Assembly (NCBI GenBank): GCA_029378245.1
Contig: JARKIF010000004.1
Location: 1,674,001-1,738,000, forward strand
Length of the DNA: 64,000 nt
DNA from: Roridomyces roridus
Lineage: Eukaryota > Basidiomycota > Agaricomycetes > Agaricales > Mycenaceae
Direction of reading: 5' to 3'
Position 1 is the stretch's first letter. Each line of letters opens with the position of its first letter. Shown here one piece after another: positions 1-10,248 of this stretch. The notes below the pieces were generated by a model, which was given only the letters and a program-made list of their open reading frames with translations, was not told where the DNA came from and made no database searches. Position numbers and translations under genes: made by a program.

Positions 1-736
1 ACGCCTGCGGTATCTCGACGACGCGGGGCCTGCCGCGGACGATGCCATCTTCGCCGACAGTGCGAGTCTCTACTGCGAGAGCGCTGAGGTCGTGGATTGG
101 GGTGTCGAATTGGAGGCCTGCGGCAATGTATGTCGAGCGGCGGATGAGGTGTGATGAGGGGGAGTAGGTCGCTGCTGCGACACCCGAGCGGTGGGCTCGA
201 CGCCAGAAGGTCGTGGGTCGCACTAATAAGCTCTGATAAGTAAAGGGTAGATACAGCGAAGAGGAAGACGGACGTAATGGCGGTGGTGGCCGGACTAGCT
301 CGCCGCCCTTCATGGTCATTCCCTGCGACACATACGAGTAACCCATACCGCCAAAGCTCGTCCTGCTGCGTCGCGGCTGCGGACGAAGATCGTCTACGCT
401 CTCTGCTGTCGAGGGAGGCACATCGGGCAAGATAAAGGAGGTCTGTGCAGGCGGCGCACTTTGCGAGCGCGTGGGCCTGTGTCGAGTTCTATTCTCTGGC
501 CTGCCACGGCTGGCCTTCCAGGTGTTTATCGGAGGACTGAGAAGGCCGTGGTCCGTCTCAGGGGGTGCAGTGCGAGCGGCAGACTCGCTAGCGATGGAAA
601 TCGGGGCTGACTCGAGAGTGACCATGATGGGAGACGGACTGCGATTGCGGCGGGAGGCTATTGAGCGAAAGGGAGACTTTGGGCGTGGGTAGAAGGCGAG
701 AGGGCTCGGTGACACCAGGACGGTTAGATCGGACAT
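1..736 (-). CDS. Hypothetical Pro/Ser/Arg-rich protein, 5' part only
   Basis: An uninterrupted frame opens with ATG at 736-734 and reads 245 codons to the left edge without a stop, so the 3' end lies outside the window. The first 130 or so residues are rich in Ser, Pro and Arg and look disordered. From about residue 150 the sequence becomes more ordered (FWRRAHRSG, then RRSTYIAAGLQFD). No domain is recognised. It diverges from the terpene-synthase-like gene with only about 107 bp between the two start codons, so they may share a promoter. The length and composition of the open frame, and the change to ordered sequence, argue that it is real; the function is unknown. Confidence 0.6.
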   Translation of the reverse strand, partial: MSDLTVLVSPSPLAFYPRPKSPFRSIASRRNRSPSPIMVTLESAPISIASESAARTAPPETDHGLLSPPINTWKASRGRPENRTRHRPTRSQSAPPAQTSFILPDVPPSTAESVDDLRPQPRRSRTSFGGMGYSYVSQGMTMKGGELVRPPPPLRPSSSSLYLPFTYQSLLVRPTTFWRRAHRSGVAAATYSPSSHLIRRSTYIAAGLQFDTPIHDLSALAVETRTVGEDGIVRGRPRVVEIPQA

Positions 737-843
737 AGAAAGGGGAGAGAGGAGGGCAGCTGATGGATTTTTTCCTTCGTTTTCTCCCTATGCTCATCTG
801 TATTGTACTTGCCGGCACAGACGCACGTCAAATGCACTAGACG

Positions 844-1995
844 ATGCCCAACAGCCCGAGCGTCCAACTGCCCGACTTGCTCAGCGTTGCCCGCACACTC
901 GAGCTTCGCACCAACCCCCACTGCTTCACCGTCTCCGCTGCCTCGCAGGCCTGGTTCACTGCACATCCTGCTCTGACCGAGGCCGAACGCACTTCTTTGG
1001 CTTCCGTCAAACCAGGTCTCTGGGCTGCAGTCTGCTTTCCCACATGCGATCCGCCCCAGTTGCGCCTTGTCACTGACTTTCTGACCGCACTGCTCATCTC
1101 CAACACCCGTCTCGTTCACGGACAACCATGTCCTAGTGGGGACCTAGCTCAAGATCCTTTATTCCAGGAGTGGGTCCACAATCATCGTATCCATTCGGTT
1201 CATTGACTTCCTGCAGTGTATTAAAACGTATCCTGGCCTGCCCTGCTTCAGAAACCTGGCGTGTGCGTTTCACGCAGTCCTGCGCCGCCTACCGTAACGC
1301 CGCCCATCGTTTCCAAAACGAGAGTTGCCCGAATCTGTACGCCTACATTCCGCTTAGGCGCGCCCTCAGCGGCCTCCCCCTACTTTTCGACCTCGTCGAG
1401 CTGGCAGAAGGGCTCAAAATGCCCCCACCAGACGACAGGTGGCAAGAGGCCCAGAAGGCCTCTGCAGACGTCATCGCATTATCTCTCGTGCGTTCTTCAT
1501 ACGTCTTTGACTCCACCCATGCTCAAGATTTAAACAACTCAGGATGTGATGGCGTACAACAACGACCAGTACCTCGGGAACGACTTCAATCTCGTCTCGA
1601 TCATCCGCACGGAGCAGGACCTGTCCCATCAAGCCGCCATGAACGCCGCTTTTGTGCGCGTCCAGGCCGCCTCTGCGCGCTTCGTCTCTGCTTCTGAGTC
1701 TCTGCGCGGCGTACCCCAGGCCGTGGCCACTAGTCCTCAACCCAGCTGGATTCAAAGTCTCAGTCTCTGGGGTGCACCCAAGCAGTCATCAGAGTCCCCG
1801 ACAGAGCCCCCGCTGCTAGAGCGCGACGAGCGCCTATACCTACGCGGGCTCGAGGACTGTATCGCGGGGACCTTTTATTGGGCGTACGAGTCTGAGACGT
1901 ACTTTGGCAAGAAGGGGGACGAGGTTAGCAAGTTTGGGTGGGTGTTTTTGAGGAGGAGGGAGGTGGAGGTGGAGGCGGGCGGGGCGCAGCAGTAA
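844..1995 (+). CDS. Terpene synthase-like protein with degenerate metal-binding motifs
   Basis: Three exons (844-1169, 1217-1487, 1543-1995) join in phase through GT-AG introns of 47 and 55 nt to give 349 residues, the usual size of a fungal sesquiterpene synthase. The class I fold is recognisable along its length: N-terminal PDLLS, the LRLVTDF helix, the region YIPLRRALSG, then VSIIRTEQDLSHQAAMN and a C-terminal ESETYFGKKG. The key residues are not canonical. The Asp-rich metal motif after TDF is replaced by LISNTRL (about residues 84-90), the NSE motif reads LDVMAYNND (about 199-207), and the RY pair is TY (about 316). By family knowledge such a protein should bind Mg-diphosphate poorly, so it may be a pseudoenzyme or use altered chemistry. 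No P450 or other terpene-cluster genes are seen beside it. Confidence 0.8.
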
Positions 1996-2600
1996 TTGGG
2001 CCATTGTTACGAAACAAACTCAACGAATCCTTTTGTGTTCTTACCCATCAAAGAACTCGAGGCGCGCACCGATATCGACCGAGGAACCTCGAACGCGATA
2101 AACGCCTTCCGCGACAATTGCGTGACTTCCAATGGAGAGAGATCGCTTCCGAAATCTTCATTCATCCAGTGCCACGGAGCCCTCCTAGCTATAACCCCTA
2201 CCGGGTTCATCCATCCTGCGGTCGTCGTCGTCGTCACCGTATGAGACGGAAATCTACTTTGGGAAGAAGGGACAAGGACAGGAAGTTTGGGTGGGTGTTT
2301 TTGGAGGCCGAGGAGGGCGGGGCGCAGTAAATTTGGGCCACTGTTACGAAACTCAGTGATCGGAGTCTTTGTGTCTTCCCCACCGCTTTGCATCCCAGCC
2401 ATGTCCATCGAAGAATTCGAGGCGCGCATCGAGGAAATCTCTTCCGATATCGACCGGCAAAGGGACATCTTGAGGGACCTCGAGCACTCTAAAAGCCTTC
2501 TCCAGCGCCACAGCTTAATACCCTCCGCGACCCAATTGCGCGACTTCCCATGGAGATCGCTTCCGAAATCTTCACCCAGTGCCTCCCGCCGCATCCACGA
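1890..2600 (+). repeat. Local tandem duplication of terpene-synthase tail plus F-box gene start
   Basis: The block running from the TYFGKKG coding region through the stop of the terpene-synthase-like gene into the 5' part of an F-box gene occurs twice in tandem. The first copy starts near 1890 and the second near 2240. Matching landmarks are TTTGGGTGGGTGTTTTTG (1934 and 2288), the GGGCCA-TGTTACGAAAC segment after the stop (about 1997 and 2334), and GATCGCTTCCGAAATCTTC in the F-box (about 2143 and 2553). The first copy has lost internal parts of the F-box gene; the second retains the full downstream gene. It arose by unequal duplication spanning a gene boundary. Confidence 0.8.
1996..2330 (+). 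pseudogene. Relic of F-box gene 5' part fused to a copied terpene-synthase tail
   Basis: Between the terpene-synthase stop and the next F-box gene lies a compressed copy of that F-box gene. It has the leader ELEAR, a shortened coiled coil, the F-box remnant around the GATCGCTTCCG motif, and the later GFIHPAV segment (compare GFIHPEV in the next gene), with intervening parts deleted. It runs into a second copy of the terpene-synthase C-terminus (ETEIYFGKKG-like, about 2240-2330) ending in TAA. No continuous product is possible, so this is dead sequence left by the tandem duplication. Confidence 0.7.
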
Positions 2601-3675
2601 CCAGGAATCCATCGCGTTCCTGGAATCTTCCTACATGTATGCCACGCATGGGCCTCCATCGCGACGTCCACGCCCACGTTATGGGCTACCATCCGTATCG
2701 ATTTCCCATGCGCGAATGGGTCTGAAAAAACAGTTGAGGGATGGCTTGAACGTGCTGGGAGCTGCGCTTTGGATATAACCCTCGCCGGATTCATCCACCC
2801 GGAGGTCGTCAGCATGATCTGGCGCTGGTCGGAGCAGCTGGAAACCCTCCAGATTCTGTTGGCCGAAACGGAACGGGTTGATGAAGACGATTATGCCTCT
2901 GGGGTGCGTGAGTTCCTGGGGGGTATGGACCCAGGGTTCCTTCCATCCCTCAAAACCCTGGTGGTCCGCTGCGAGGATCGAGTGGGATGTCTATGGTCGG
3001 AAATCCTCGACCTCCTGCGTGGTTCTCCTAACCTTGCAGACGCGGTCCTGGATTGTATAGATGCTCTGGACGAAGTTGATGAAAGCATGGAGGAGGTCGT
3101 GCTGCCGAATCTTCGTCGGATGACTTTCGGAAGACATTCCGGGCTGCCTGTGGGCAACGACGAGCTTCTGAAAGTCATCACCGCTCCTCAGCTGGAAACT
3201 CTCACTCTCGCCATGGAAAGGGTCGATGACGACGATCTCACTTCCTTCCTTCTGCGGTCTTCACCACCGCTGCAAGATCTCATTCTTGCCAAATGTCGAC
3301 TGTTGGCGATGGAGCGTGGCTTGTCCACGGTGGCCCGGTTGGGTCTCTGGTCGCCACATCCCCGTGAACTCATCCTTGTTCAGGCTGTTGGCCCAGCCGC
3401 ATTTCACAGCGGACTTACTCCCCAACCTCCGACATCTGGATCTTCATTTCGTTTATATTCGTACGACTGAAGATCAGTTGGACACCAACCTTCGTTGGTT
3501 GTCGGCCATGCGCCCCCAGATGCCGGATGGCTCATCCCTTGGCGCATTCTTCCATAATATGCCTGCTGATGAGACCGAGCTTGATTCGTTTCTGCGAGAC
3601 ACGTTGCACGATCTGTCAGAATCTGCAGATGAGATGGGCATGACAATTACCTACGTCGTTACTCCGTTTGTGTGA
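2401..3675 (+). pseudogene. F-box protein gene with two frame breaks
   Basis: The ATG at 2401 begins a coiled-coil leader typical of the local F-box family (about 40 residues), followed by an F-box (PMEIASEIFTQCLPP) and a long leucine-rich C-terminal part ending at 3675. Compared with the intact paralogues at 3805-5139 and 36104-37378, a 2-nt insertion near 2509 throws the F-box out of frame, and a second shift near 3350 separates the last 100 or so residues (LPNLRHLDLHF and onward). The longest single frame starts at an internal ATG (2550) and gives 306 residues beginning inside the F-box. It is either a recent pseudogene or mis-sequenced; no GT-AG intron repairs either break. Intact members of this family are expected to recruit substrates to SCF ubiquitin ligases. 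Confidence 0.7.
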
Positions 3676-3804
3676 CTAGTAGTCATTGAACCTTGCTACT
3701 TGCCAATATGCTGCATTCTTTGAAAATTTTGCAGGGTTGACTTTCCGTTGCACGCGGTTTGTTCGAAGAGAAAATGGCATTTATCAGAGAGTAAGGTAAT
3801 ACTT

Positions 3805-5139
3805 TCACAACGCCAAAACATTGACATTCCTATCCTTTTCCTGCCAGGTACTCTCAATCCAAATATCCATTCCACTCGCCATGACATCTTTGAATGCAAT
3901 CATAACAGCCGAAGGAATTTCGGGTACATTCAAAGCGAAAGTCATTCGGAAGATTCGCATGCGGACCCGGCGAACGGCCAACACACGAAGCACAACGTCC
4001 CACAGTTCAGAGCTGCCGTCCCTATCCCAATCATCTGGATAGACCCTCCCCAGCTTCAAAACTTCAAGAAGCGGGAGAAGGTCTGCGGAGGGCTGCGCCA
4101 GGGACTCCAGCAGTTTCAGACAGATGGAACTTGCCGACGGGATGTCCAAGTGCGTTAGGGTGGAAGAAACGAGGGATATGTATTTGTTCAACGACTTGAA
4201 TGCATCAGAGCAGTTCCTGATGATGAGTTTTCGGAGAGGTGGCGATGATCGCTGTATGAAGAGGGAGTACATGTCGAGCATTTTGTACACGTCAGGTTGA
4301 TACACGATGAGAGCGTCGAGGCGAGGGGTGGCGACGTATCCCAAGAGTCTATGCTGGTTAGTCCCACGATATTGATTGTTGTCCTCCACCCCCAGGCAGC
4401 GAACACTCGGGAGGACGGTCACTGGTGTGCTCTCGTCCACATCCAGTCCAATCATTACGTCCCTGAAAACCACATTGACCAAATTGGGGGCCAACGACAG
4501 GAGTTGTAGAATCGAAGATAGGGAGAATTCCAGGCTGCTGGATCCTGTCATCGACAAGGTATGGAGTAGCGGCAACGACACCGGTGGTGCACCGCCCAGA
4601 AGCGGACCACAGTCGAACGAGCCATACGGACGATCGCTCAGCATGTCTTTGTAAGACAGCCCCGCTAGCTCCAGGGATTCCAACCGACTGGAATAGCGCC
4701 AAAGAAGGTCGGCTATACGAGCGTCGATAGTTGCTATCGTGGAAAGATGCAGAGGCTGAACGCCGGCGCGTTGGAGCCATCGCTCTGAGGCTTGCTCAAA
4801 GCCGTCTGTGCAGAGCTTCGGGTCGATGTACATGGTGGCCCATAGAGCAGGATCTGACAATGCGATATCGGTCCACGTATTGCATACGTGTAGGAAAAGC
4901 ATCGGTACGCGATGGACCCCGAGTTCAGGACGAGGAGGGAGGCATTGAAGAAATATTTCGGATGAAACCTCGACGGGCAGACGGGCGATTGGATCGCGGA
5001 GTGTATTAAGCTGGCGCTGAAGCACGCTTTTACTGCGCTCAAGGTTCCTCAGGGCTTGCTTCTGGAATTCGATATCTTTGCAGACTTTGTCGATTTGCGC
5101 TTGAAGTTCTTGGACGTCGGTCGATGCCTCGCATTCCAT
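3805..5139 (-). CDS. F-box domain protein (Agaricomycete expanded family)
   Basis: The open frame extends further upstream, but the ATG at 5139-5137 is preferred because the paralogues start at the same point. It gives 444 residues in one exon. Residues 7-45 form a coiled coil, residues 49-100 are the F-box (DPIARLPVEVSSEIFLQC, then LHVCNTWTDIAL and LWATMY), and the rest is leucine-rich with short strand-turn repeats suggesting an LRR-like substrate platform. The presumed role is SCF ubiquitin-ligase adaptor; the substrate is unknown. It is convergent with the F-box pseudogene at 2401-3675 and head-to-head with the TATA-hairpin repeat unit that starts near 5400. Confidence 0.85.
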   Translation of the reverse strand: MECEASTDVQELQAQIDKVCKDIEFQKQALRNLERSKSVLQRQLNTLRDPIARLPVEVSSEIFLQCLPPRPELGVHRVPMLFLHVCNTWTDIALSDPALWATMYIDPKLCTDGFEQASERWLQRAGVQPLHLSTIATIDARIADLLWRYSSRLESLELAGLSYKDMLSDRPYGSFDCGPLLGGAPPVSLPLLHTLSMTGSSSLEFSLSSILQLLSLAPNLVNVVFRDVMIGLDVDESTPVTVLPSVRCLGVEDNNQYRGTNQHRLLGYVATPRLDALIVYQPDVYKMLDMYSLFIQRSSPPLRKLIIRNCSDAFKSLNKYISLVSSTLTHLDIPSASSICLKLLESLAQPSADLLPLLEVLKLGRVYPDDWDRDGSSELWDVVLRVLAVRRVRMRIFRMTFALNVPEIPSAVMIAFKDVMASGMDIWIESTWQEKDRNVNVLAL

Positions 5140-5399
5140 GGCTCTGGAATGTGCGTATGAGATTCGTAGCGCTATTAACCTTAAGCAGGTCCAGGACCTC
5201 GCGGTGAGTACAAGTCCGAGAAATATATCTTGCCAGTGAAGAGAGCCCAGTCGCTGTTGGAATGTCGTTTTAAGCGCAGGAAATTGAGCACGGTGTAAGG
5301 TTACCAACGTACGCAGATTGCACTGAGCAACAAGGTGGCAGAGAGAGAGCGCGTTCGTGATGCAATCAAGGACCTGCTTGACCACCGACCACCATGTCG

Positions 5400-6060
5400 G
5401 AGAACACCAGACTTTCGCTCCGTCCCGACACTCAGTCCTAGCGCTCGTCGTCGTCTGCAACGGTCCCGGCGATAAAAAGCTCCTCCTCCGGTGTCTCGAT
5501 CTCTCCATTCTTCCAGTGGCACTTCCGCATTCCCGAGCCATTCCCCGAGTAAACAAATCATTTGCTGCGGGTATAAAACCCCAGCCTCTGGGTGGCTGAC
5601 ACTCCAATCTTTTGCTTCTGACTCCTTCGACCTCAAGGCCTCACCATTCTCGATTCGTGAGCCGTCCTCAAAGATTATGGGGTGCGCAGGCGCACTTGTG
5701 GGGTGGATGGACGTGGTGCAGTTATCATTCTGGGAGAGCTTCCGACAGGTGAATATCTGTGCCGAGGCATTGCACCAGCTCCCAGATGGACCGTCACTGC
5801 GGTACGTGTCTGCTACCCCCCTTTCCACTTCCCAGACTCGGCGAGGTCGGTGGGGCGAGGGAACAATCTCTTGACGGTACGCATTCTGTTCGTCGTTGTG
5901 CCCTCACTCATCCCGTTCTTCCAGCCCGTGGTAGTCAGTAGATAGTTTTCCCGGGGGATGGGCTCGCAACCCTTCGCGCTCCCTTGTCGTGGGCCCCGGG
6001 CTTGAGACTCGCAAGGGTCGACCAAGCGCGCGAAAATTCTGCATTCATGTATCATCTTGA
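5400..6060 (+). repeat. TATA-hairpin repeat unit, copy 1
   Basis: First of eight copies of a dispersed unit. In order: a conserved upstream stretch with paired CCCGAG motifs (5530-5550), a TATA box (TATAAAA, 5572-5578), the palindrome CAGCC-N7-GGCTG just after it, a variable middle of about 330 bp, and the conserved 3' domain (about 5932-6036). The 3' domain starts AGTCAGTAG, has the stem CCCGGGG / CCCCGGG, a short second hairpin, and ends CCAAGCGCGCGAAAA. There is no convincing reading frame. It is transcribed away from the F-box gene at 3805-5139 if the TATA box is used. Confidence 0.7.
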
Positions 6061-6089
6061 CTTTTCAATTTCATCGCTTGATTGCCACG

Positions 6090-7440
6090 AAAGGCGTGAA
6101 TTCGGGAAGACATTCCGCAAGCCACCAAAATACACTACACCAGTGCCCACTCAAGCACCCGTATTGGAAGGGACAGAATGCCTGCTTAACGACTTCGTGA
6201 TTCTCACCGTATAAAGCTGTAGGGCCGGCAAGCGGCACGGCCTGCTACCATTGAGCGGGGCCAATGTCAACATCAATTGTTGAGCATGACAAGTTCTATT
6301 GAACCTGATACTAGGGTAGTGGACGGTGGGCTAGACTTATTCATCCCTGCAGCAATTGCAAGCAGGACTAGAATCAGCACATAGGACTTGAAAAACAGCA
6401 TTTGACGGTGCAACATAAATACAATCTCATTATACACCAAGTTGCAGGGGTCGCTCGTCCGTGCGCCGCACTCCCTCGCTCCTGCCATCCAACTTGAAGG
6501 ATCCAAAATAGAATTGAGTCAAAAAAATGTCAGTTGAAAGTCACAGAGGACGGGAGAAATGATACAGCACCATTCATATAAGGGACTGCAGTCAGTGTGG
6601 CCCGTCGATTCATCTCAGTACAGAGTTGTTTCAACTTCTGCAATGGAAACTTATTGTTCAACCCAATTGAATTCAAGATTCAACCTCCACAATAAGCCGT
6701 CGACGATTCGAGCCTCAACCCAGGAGAAGCTCACCAAATTTGAAATGAGCACGGTCAGCACACCGAACTTTGTTGTCTGTCATGCCGGTTGCGCGCCCGC
6801 CTGTGGTGGAGGCTCAAGGCTCAAGCAAGGCTCAAGAGGCAGCGTAAAAGCCTGGCAAGCCGCAAGAGAGAACAAGAATTAAATTATCTTGCCGAGGCTT
6901 CCAAGGTGGAGGGTGGTGGCAGTTGAGAACGGAAACCAAACGGAAACTTATGTCAAGCAGGAGCAAGCAGAGAGCAAGGCGTTCGGAAGGGGTTTACCTC
7001 ACTGTGGCACTCTTGGGAATCTCTTTCGGCAAAGAACCCGACATCTGTGCATGGCATTTGCACAGATGTTGAAAAGCCTGTCGGATACGACTGCTCCCGG
7101 AAGACGAGGTCATCAATATTGCGTTGGGAGTTCGGCAATCATCGGCTTGGAGCAGCATTTGGCTGGATACATCAGTGCTGACGCAAAAACGAACGACAAA
7201 AACGTGATCGCCCGCAAAAACCAGAAAATAGGGCGCCCTATAGAAACCTGTACCTAACGGTAGCAGGAATACTGCCCGCATCCGGCATCCGTGAGCCGTC
7301 AATTGCGCCGTTTGAGGAAGGAAGCACTTCGAGTTACTTGCTAACCCAAAGCCCAACGTTGGAAAACATTCAGAAACCGAATCACTGGGGCGGTATGTAT
7401 CCCAGGGTGGTCGATACTGAGACTGCGTAAAGGCACATCC
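6090..7440. other. Intergenic stretch, nothing recognised
   Basis: AT-richer sequence between repeat copy 1 and the Plavaka-type transposon. Reading frames are short, lack splice-joined continuity and match no family I know. No RNA gene or terminal repeat pattern was seen. Confidence 0.4.
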
Positions 7441-7839
7441 ACTCAGAAGCGGCGGGAACTGAGCAAAAGTAGGAGAGCGAGAGAATGGATCGGGCTCTTG
7501 CGCAGGCGAAGGACATCAGGAAAAAATGAGCTTGGCTCTGTCGCTCTCTGAGTTCTCCGTAGTTCCAGTATCCCGGTAGCCAAGTCCCCTCCTATTAGGT
7601 CCTTGGTAGCTCTCCTGCCAATGCCCGGTAGCTCCAGGTAGCTCTCGCGTATGTGCTCGGTAGCCATCCGGAGCGCTCGGTAGTAATCAGCTACCGAGGC
7701 TACTGCTGCACTCAGAGCTTGGTTGCACGGCACTATGTATAGGTAGATGGTCCAATTGTTCTTCAATAGTTTGTGATCCACACCAAATGAAAGCGAACAA
7801 AATTCACATTCGAATTAATAGCAAGCATAATGTACTAGA

Positions 7840-9943
7840 TTACGGCGTGGGGTTTTCGTCACCCGCGTTCGAATTGTTCTCGTCACCCGCGTTGGAACCG
7901 TCCTCGTCACCCGCGTTGAAACCGTCTGCGTCATCCTCGCCCTCCTCGTCCTCATCCAGGGATTCCTCTGCTTCGCTGTCGGTCTCTCCCGTCCGGCCTT
8001 CCAGTTCCGCGTGAAGGAATTTCATCTGTGTCCAGGAGATGTTGGTGTTCACCGCCGCGAGTGGCTGGGGGCCAATTGATTGGCTAGGGAAAGATGAGGT
8101 CGGTGTTTCAAATGAACAGAGATAGATGTAACTCACGCAGCGCGGTTGTACCATTTGGTGCGAATTTTGGTCGTCACCTCGGGACTTGCTTCACACCACT
8201 TCTTGACGTCGTTCAGATGCGTGAGGAAGATCTTGGTGTTGTCCTTTTCGGTGAACTTCTTGACAATCGGAGATCCGGTGGACCATTCATCCCCGAGATG
8301 TTGCAGCTGACGAGTATCAATGATCAGATAAGAGTGAATTGAGAGCACACACCACAGTGAACTCCAGCGCAATGAACGGTGGTGGGAGGGGATAGAAGTA
8401 TGATCGAAAGATGATAGCCAACGAGTTTTTGTCCCTAAAGACGTAATGGCCGCGGGCCGAGCCGAGGATAGCTGCGCCGCCGAATCCTTGGCACACGACA
8501 AAATCCTACAGAGCATTGAGCAAACAGTGGGCAGGGGGAAAAAAAAAGCAGACCTTGTAGTGGAAGGCGGAGTAGTCGATGAGATGCGTAATCCGTATCT
8601 TGTTGGTGATGATGACACCCCGTTGGCTGCTGCGTTTGAGTTTGAAGTGAGCGGCGAAGAGCGGCCGTAAGCTCTCGACGACCTTGCCGCGAATGTGCGA
8701 TCCGCGTTTGCCGATCTGTAGAAGTGTCAGCGATGAACATGAACGATGAAAGGGCATACAATTTTTTTGATGCGCTCGGTGACCTGGTAGCGCACAGGTC
8801 GCTCACCTTCGGCCAGAGCCTCGTCCGCCGCAATGTTGGCGTTGTCCCAACACTGTTGGGCCCACTGAAGTTGGAAGGCGGTTGAGGGGAAGGGGTTCAG
8901 GGTGAGTATGCGAGCTGAATACTCGCCACAAGCCCGAAGGATCAGAGCCTCCACGACGGGCTCGTAGTCACCAGCCTTCGGTTTTGGACCAGCGACAAAG
9001 TCCTCACGGTACTTGGACTCCCGCAACTTGGGTTTGGTCGAACGTTTGGCGGGTGGGGCAGAGGTATCATCGACGGCCGCCGCCCGCACACGCTTGTCGC
9101 CAGTGGTGGGTTGGAGACACGCTGCCACCGCCGGCAAGGGCGCGGCACGGGCAGGGGCAGGTGCGTATCGCACCTGTATAACATTCAGCAAGCAATCGGG
9201 ACCCAAGATTGTGAACGCACCGGTACGGGATCTATATCATCCTCCTCAATATCCATGCCATTCGTGCCCTCATCATTGTGGTCAGGAGCCAGGGTCGAGA
9301 CATTGATGGTACTGCCTCCCGGGCGCTGAGCGGTCGCGGGCTCTGGAAGGGACTTGAATGTGCGAGGGGAGAAGTGGGTAGTCGATTGCGAGCTCTGGAC
9401 CTTGCGAATCACAGGCGTCGGGCGAGGAAGGGGGACAGGAAGTAGAGGAAGGGGTGTAATCTATGGCTTGTTAACCAGATGTGGCAGAAGGGAGCGTCAC
9501 GCACCCGGGAGGCAAAAACACCATCCGACTCATCATCCCGCTCTTCGCTCTCGAAATCGTCGTCGTCCTCCGCCTGAGCCGTGGGGACGCCGCCTAGTGT
9601 AGCGTGTCAGTGCTCAGAAAAAGCCAGAACAGGCCGCTTACCAGACTTCTCCATCTCTTTCATTTTTTTCTCCATCTTGGCAATTTTCTTCTGCGCGGCC
9701 TGAAGCTTTTGTGTTGCGGCTGCAGCATTCTCTTTGTCTGTGAAGCCAGTCATTAGCATGAGCAAGAAGCAAGCAATCAACAGCATGCTTACCGGCGACC
9801 GCCTGTCTCTCCGACGGTTTGCGGGCAGTACCACGCGTGCGATCCGTAAGGGTGACATTTCCCGACAGATCATCTCGAGAGCGGCGACGGGGTTTCGGCT
9901 TGACCGTCTGGGCGGGCGGCTCATCAGCCTCGGAGTCGTACAT
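7840..9943 (-). CDS. DUF6532-like protein, transposon-associated
   Basis: About nine exons can be followed from ATG 9943-9941 to the stop at 7840. They encode a basic, acidic and coiled-coil N-terminus (KKIAKMEKKMKEMEK), a linker (AKRSTKPKLRESKYR), then the conserved core: YEPVVEALILRACGEYSARI, WDNANIAADEALA, YQVTERIKKI, GKRGSHIRGKVVESLRPL, RITHLIDYSAFHYK, then EWSTGSPIVKKFTE and WCEASPEVTTKIRTKW. The order and wording match what I recall of the DUF6532 family, common in mushrooms beside KDZ transposons. The C-terminus is an acidic tail with three NAGDE repeats. It diverges from the transposase with about 260 bp between starts. Its function is unknown; sharing one element with the transposase suggests a role in transposition or its regulation. 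Exon borders were not individually verified. Confidence 0.65.
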
Positions 9944-10060
9944 GGTGGTGGAGGGAAACAGAGAGAGAGAAAAAACAAAGATCGCACCATAATATATTCG
10001 TTGCTGGGTACATAACGCATCAGTAAGCGTCGCGCTGCGGCGGACCCAGGAAGTTGGTAC

Positions 10061-10248
10061 ACCCTGTAACCGAATAAGCGCACTCCGTCTTAGACCGTCT
10101 TTGCCACTATGGAATCCTTTACCTGCTCGTGCTGTGCTATCTGGCGCCCAATAGACCCTGTAACCGAATGAGCACACTCCGTCTTAGGCCGTCTTTGCCA
10201 CTATGGAATCCTTCACCTGCTCGTACTGTGCTATCCGGCGCCCAACTT
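10061..10248 (+). repeat. 94-bp tandem duplication covering the transposase start
   Basis: Two adjacent copies (10061-10154 and about 10155-10248) of a segment beginning ACCCTGTAACCGAAT and containing the start codon and first zinc-finger codons of the transposase. The first copy (ATG at 10109) terminates after about 20 codons; the second copy (ATG 10203) continues into the transposase. The first is thus a decoy upstream reading frame. Confidence 0.85.

Noticed and set aside
5140..5607. N-terminal extension of the F-box frame up to 5607
   Set aside because: The extension lies in repeat-unit sequence and upstream DNA; paralogues begin at the position of the ATG at 5139.
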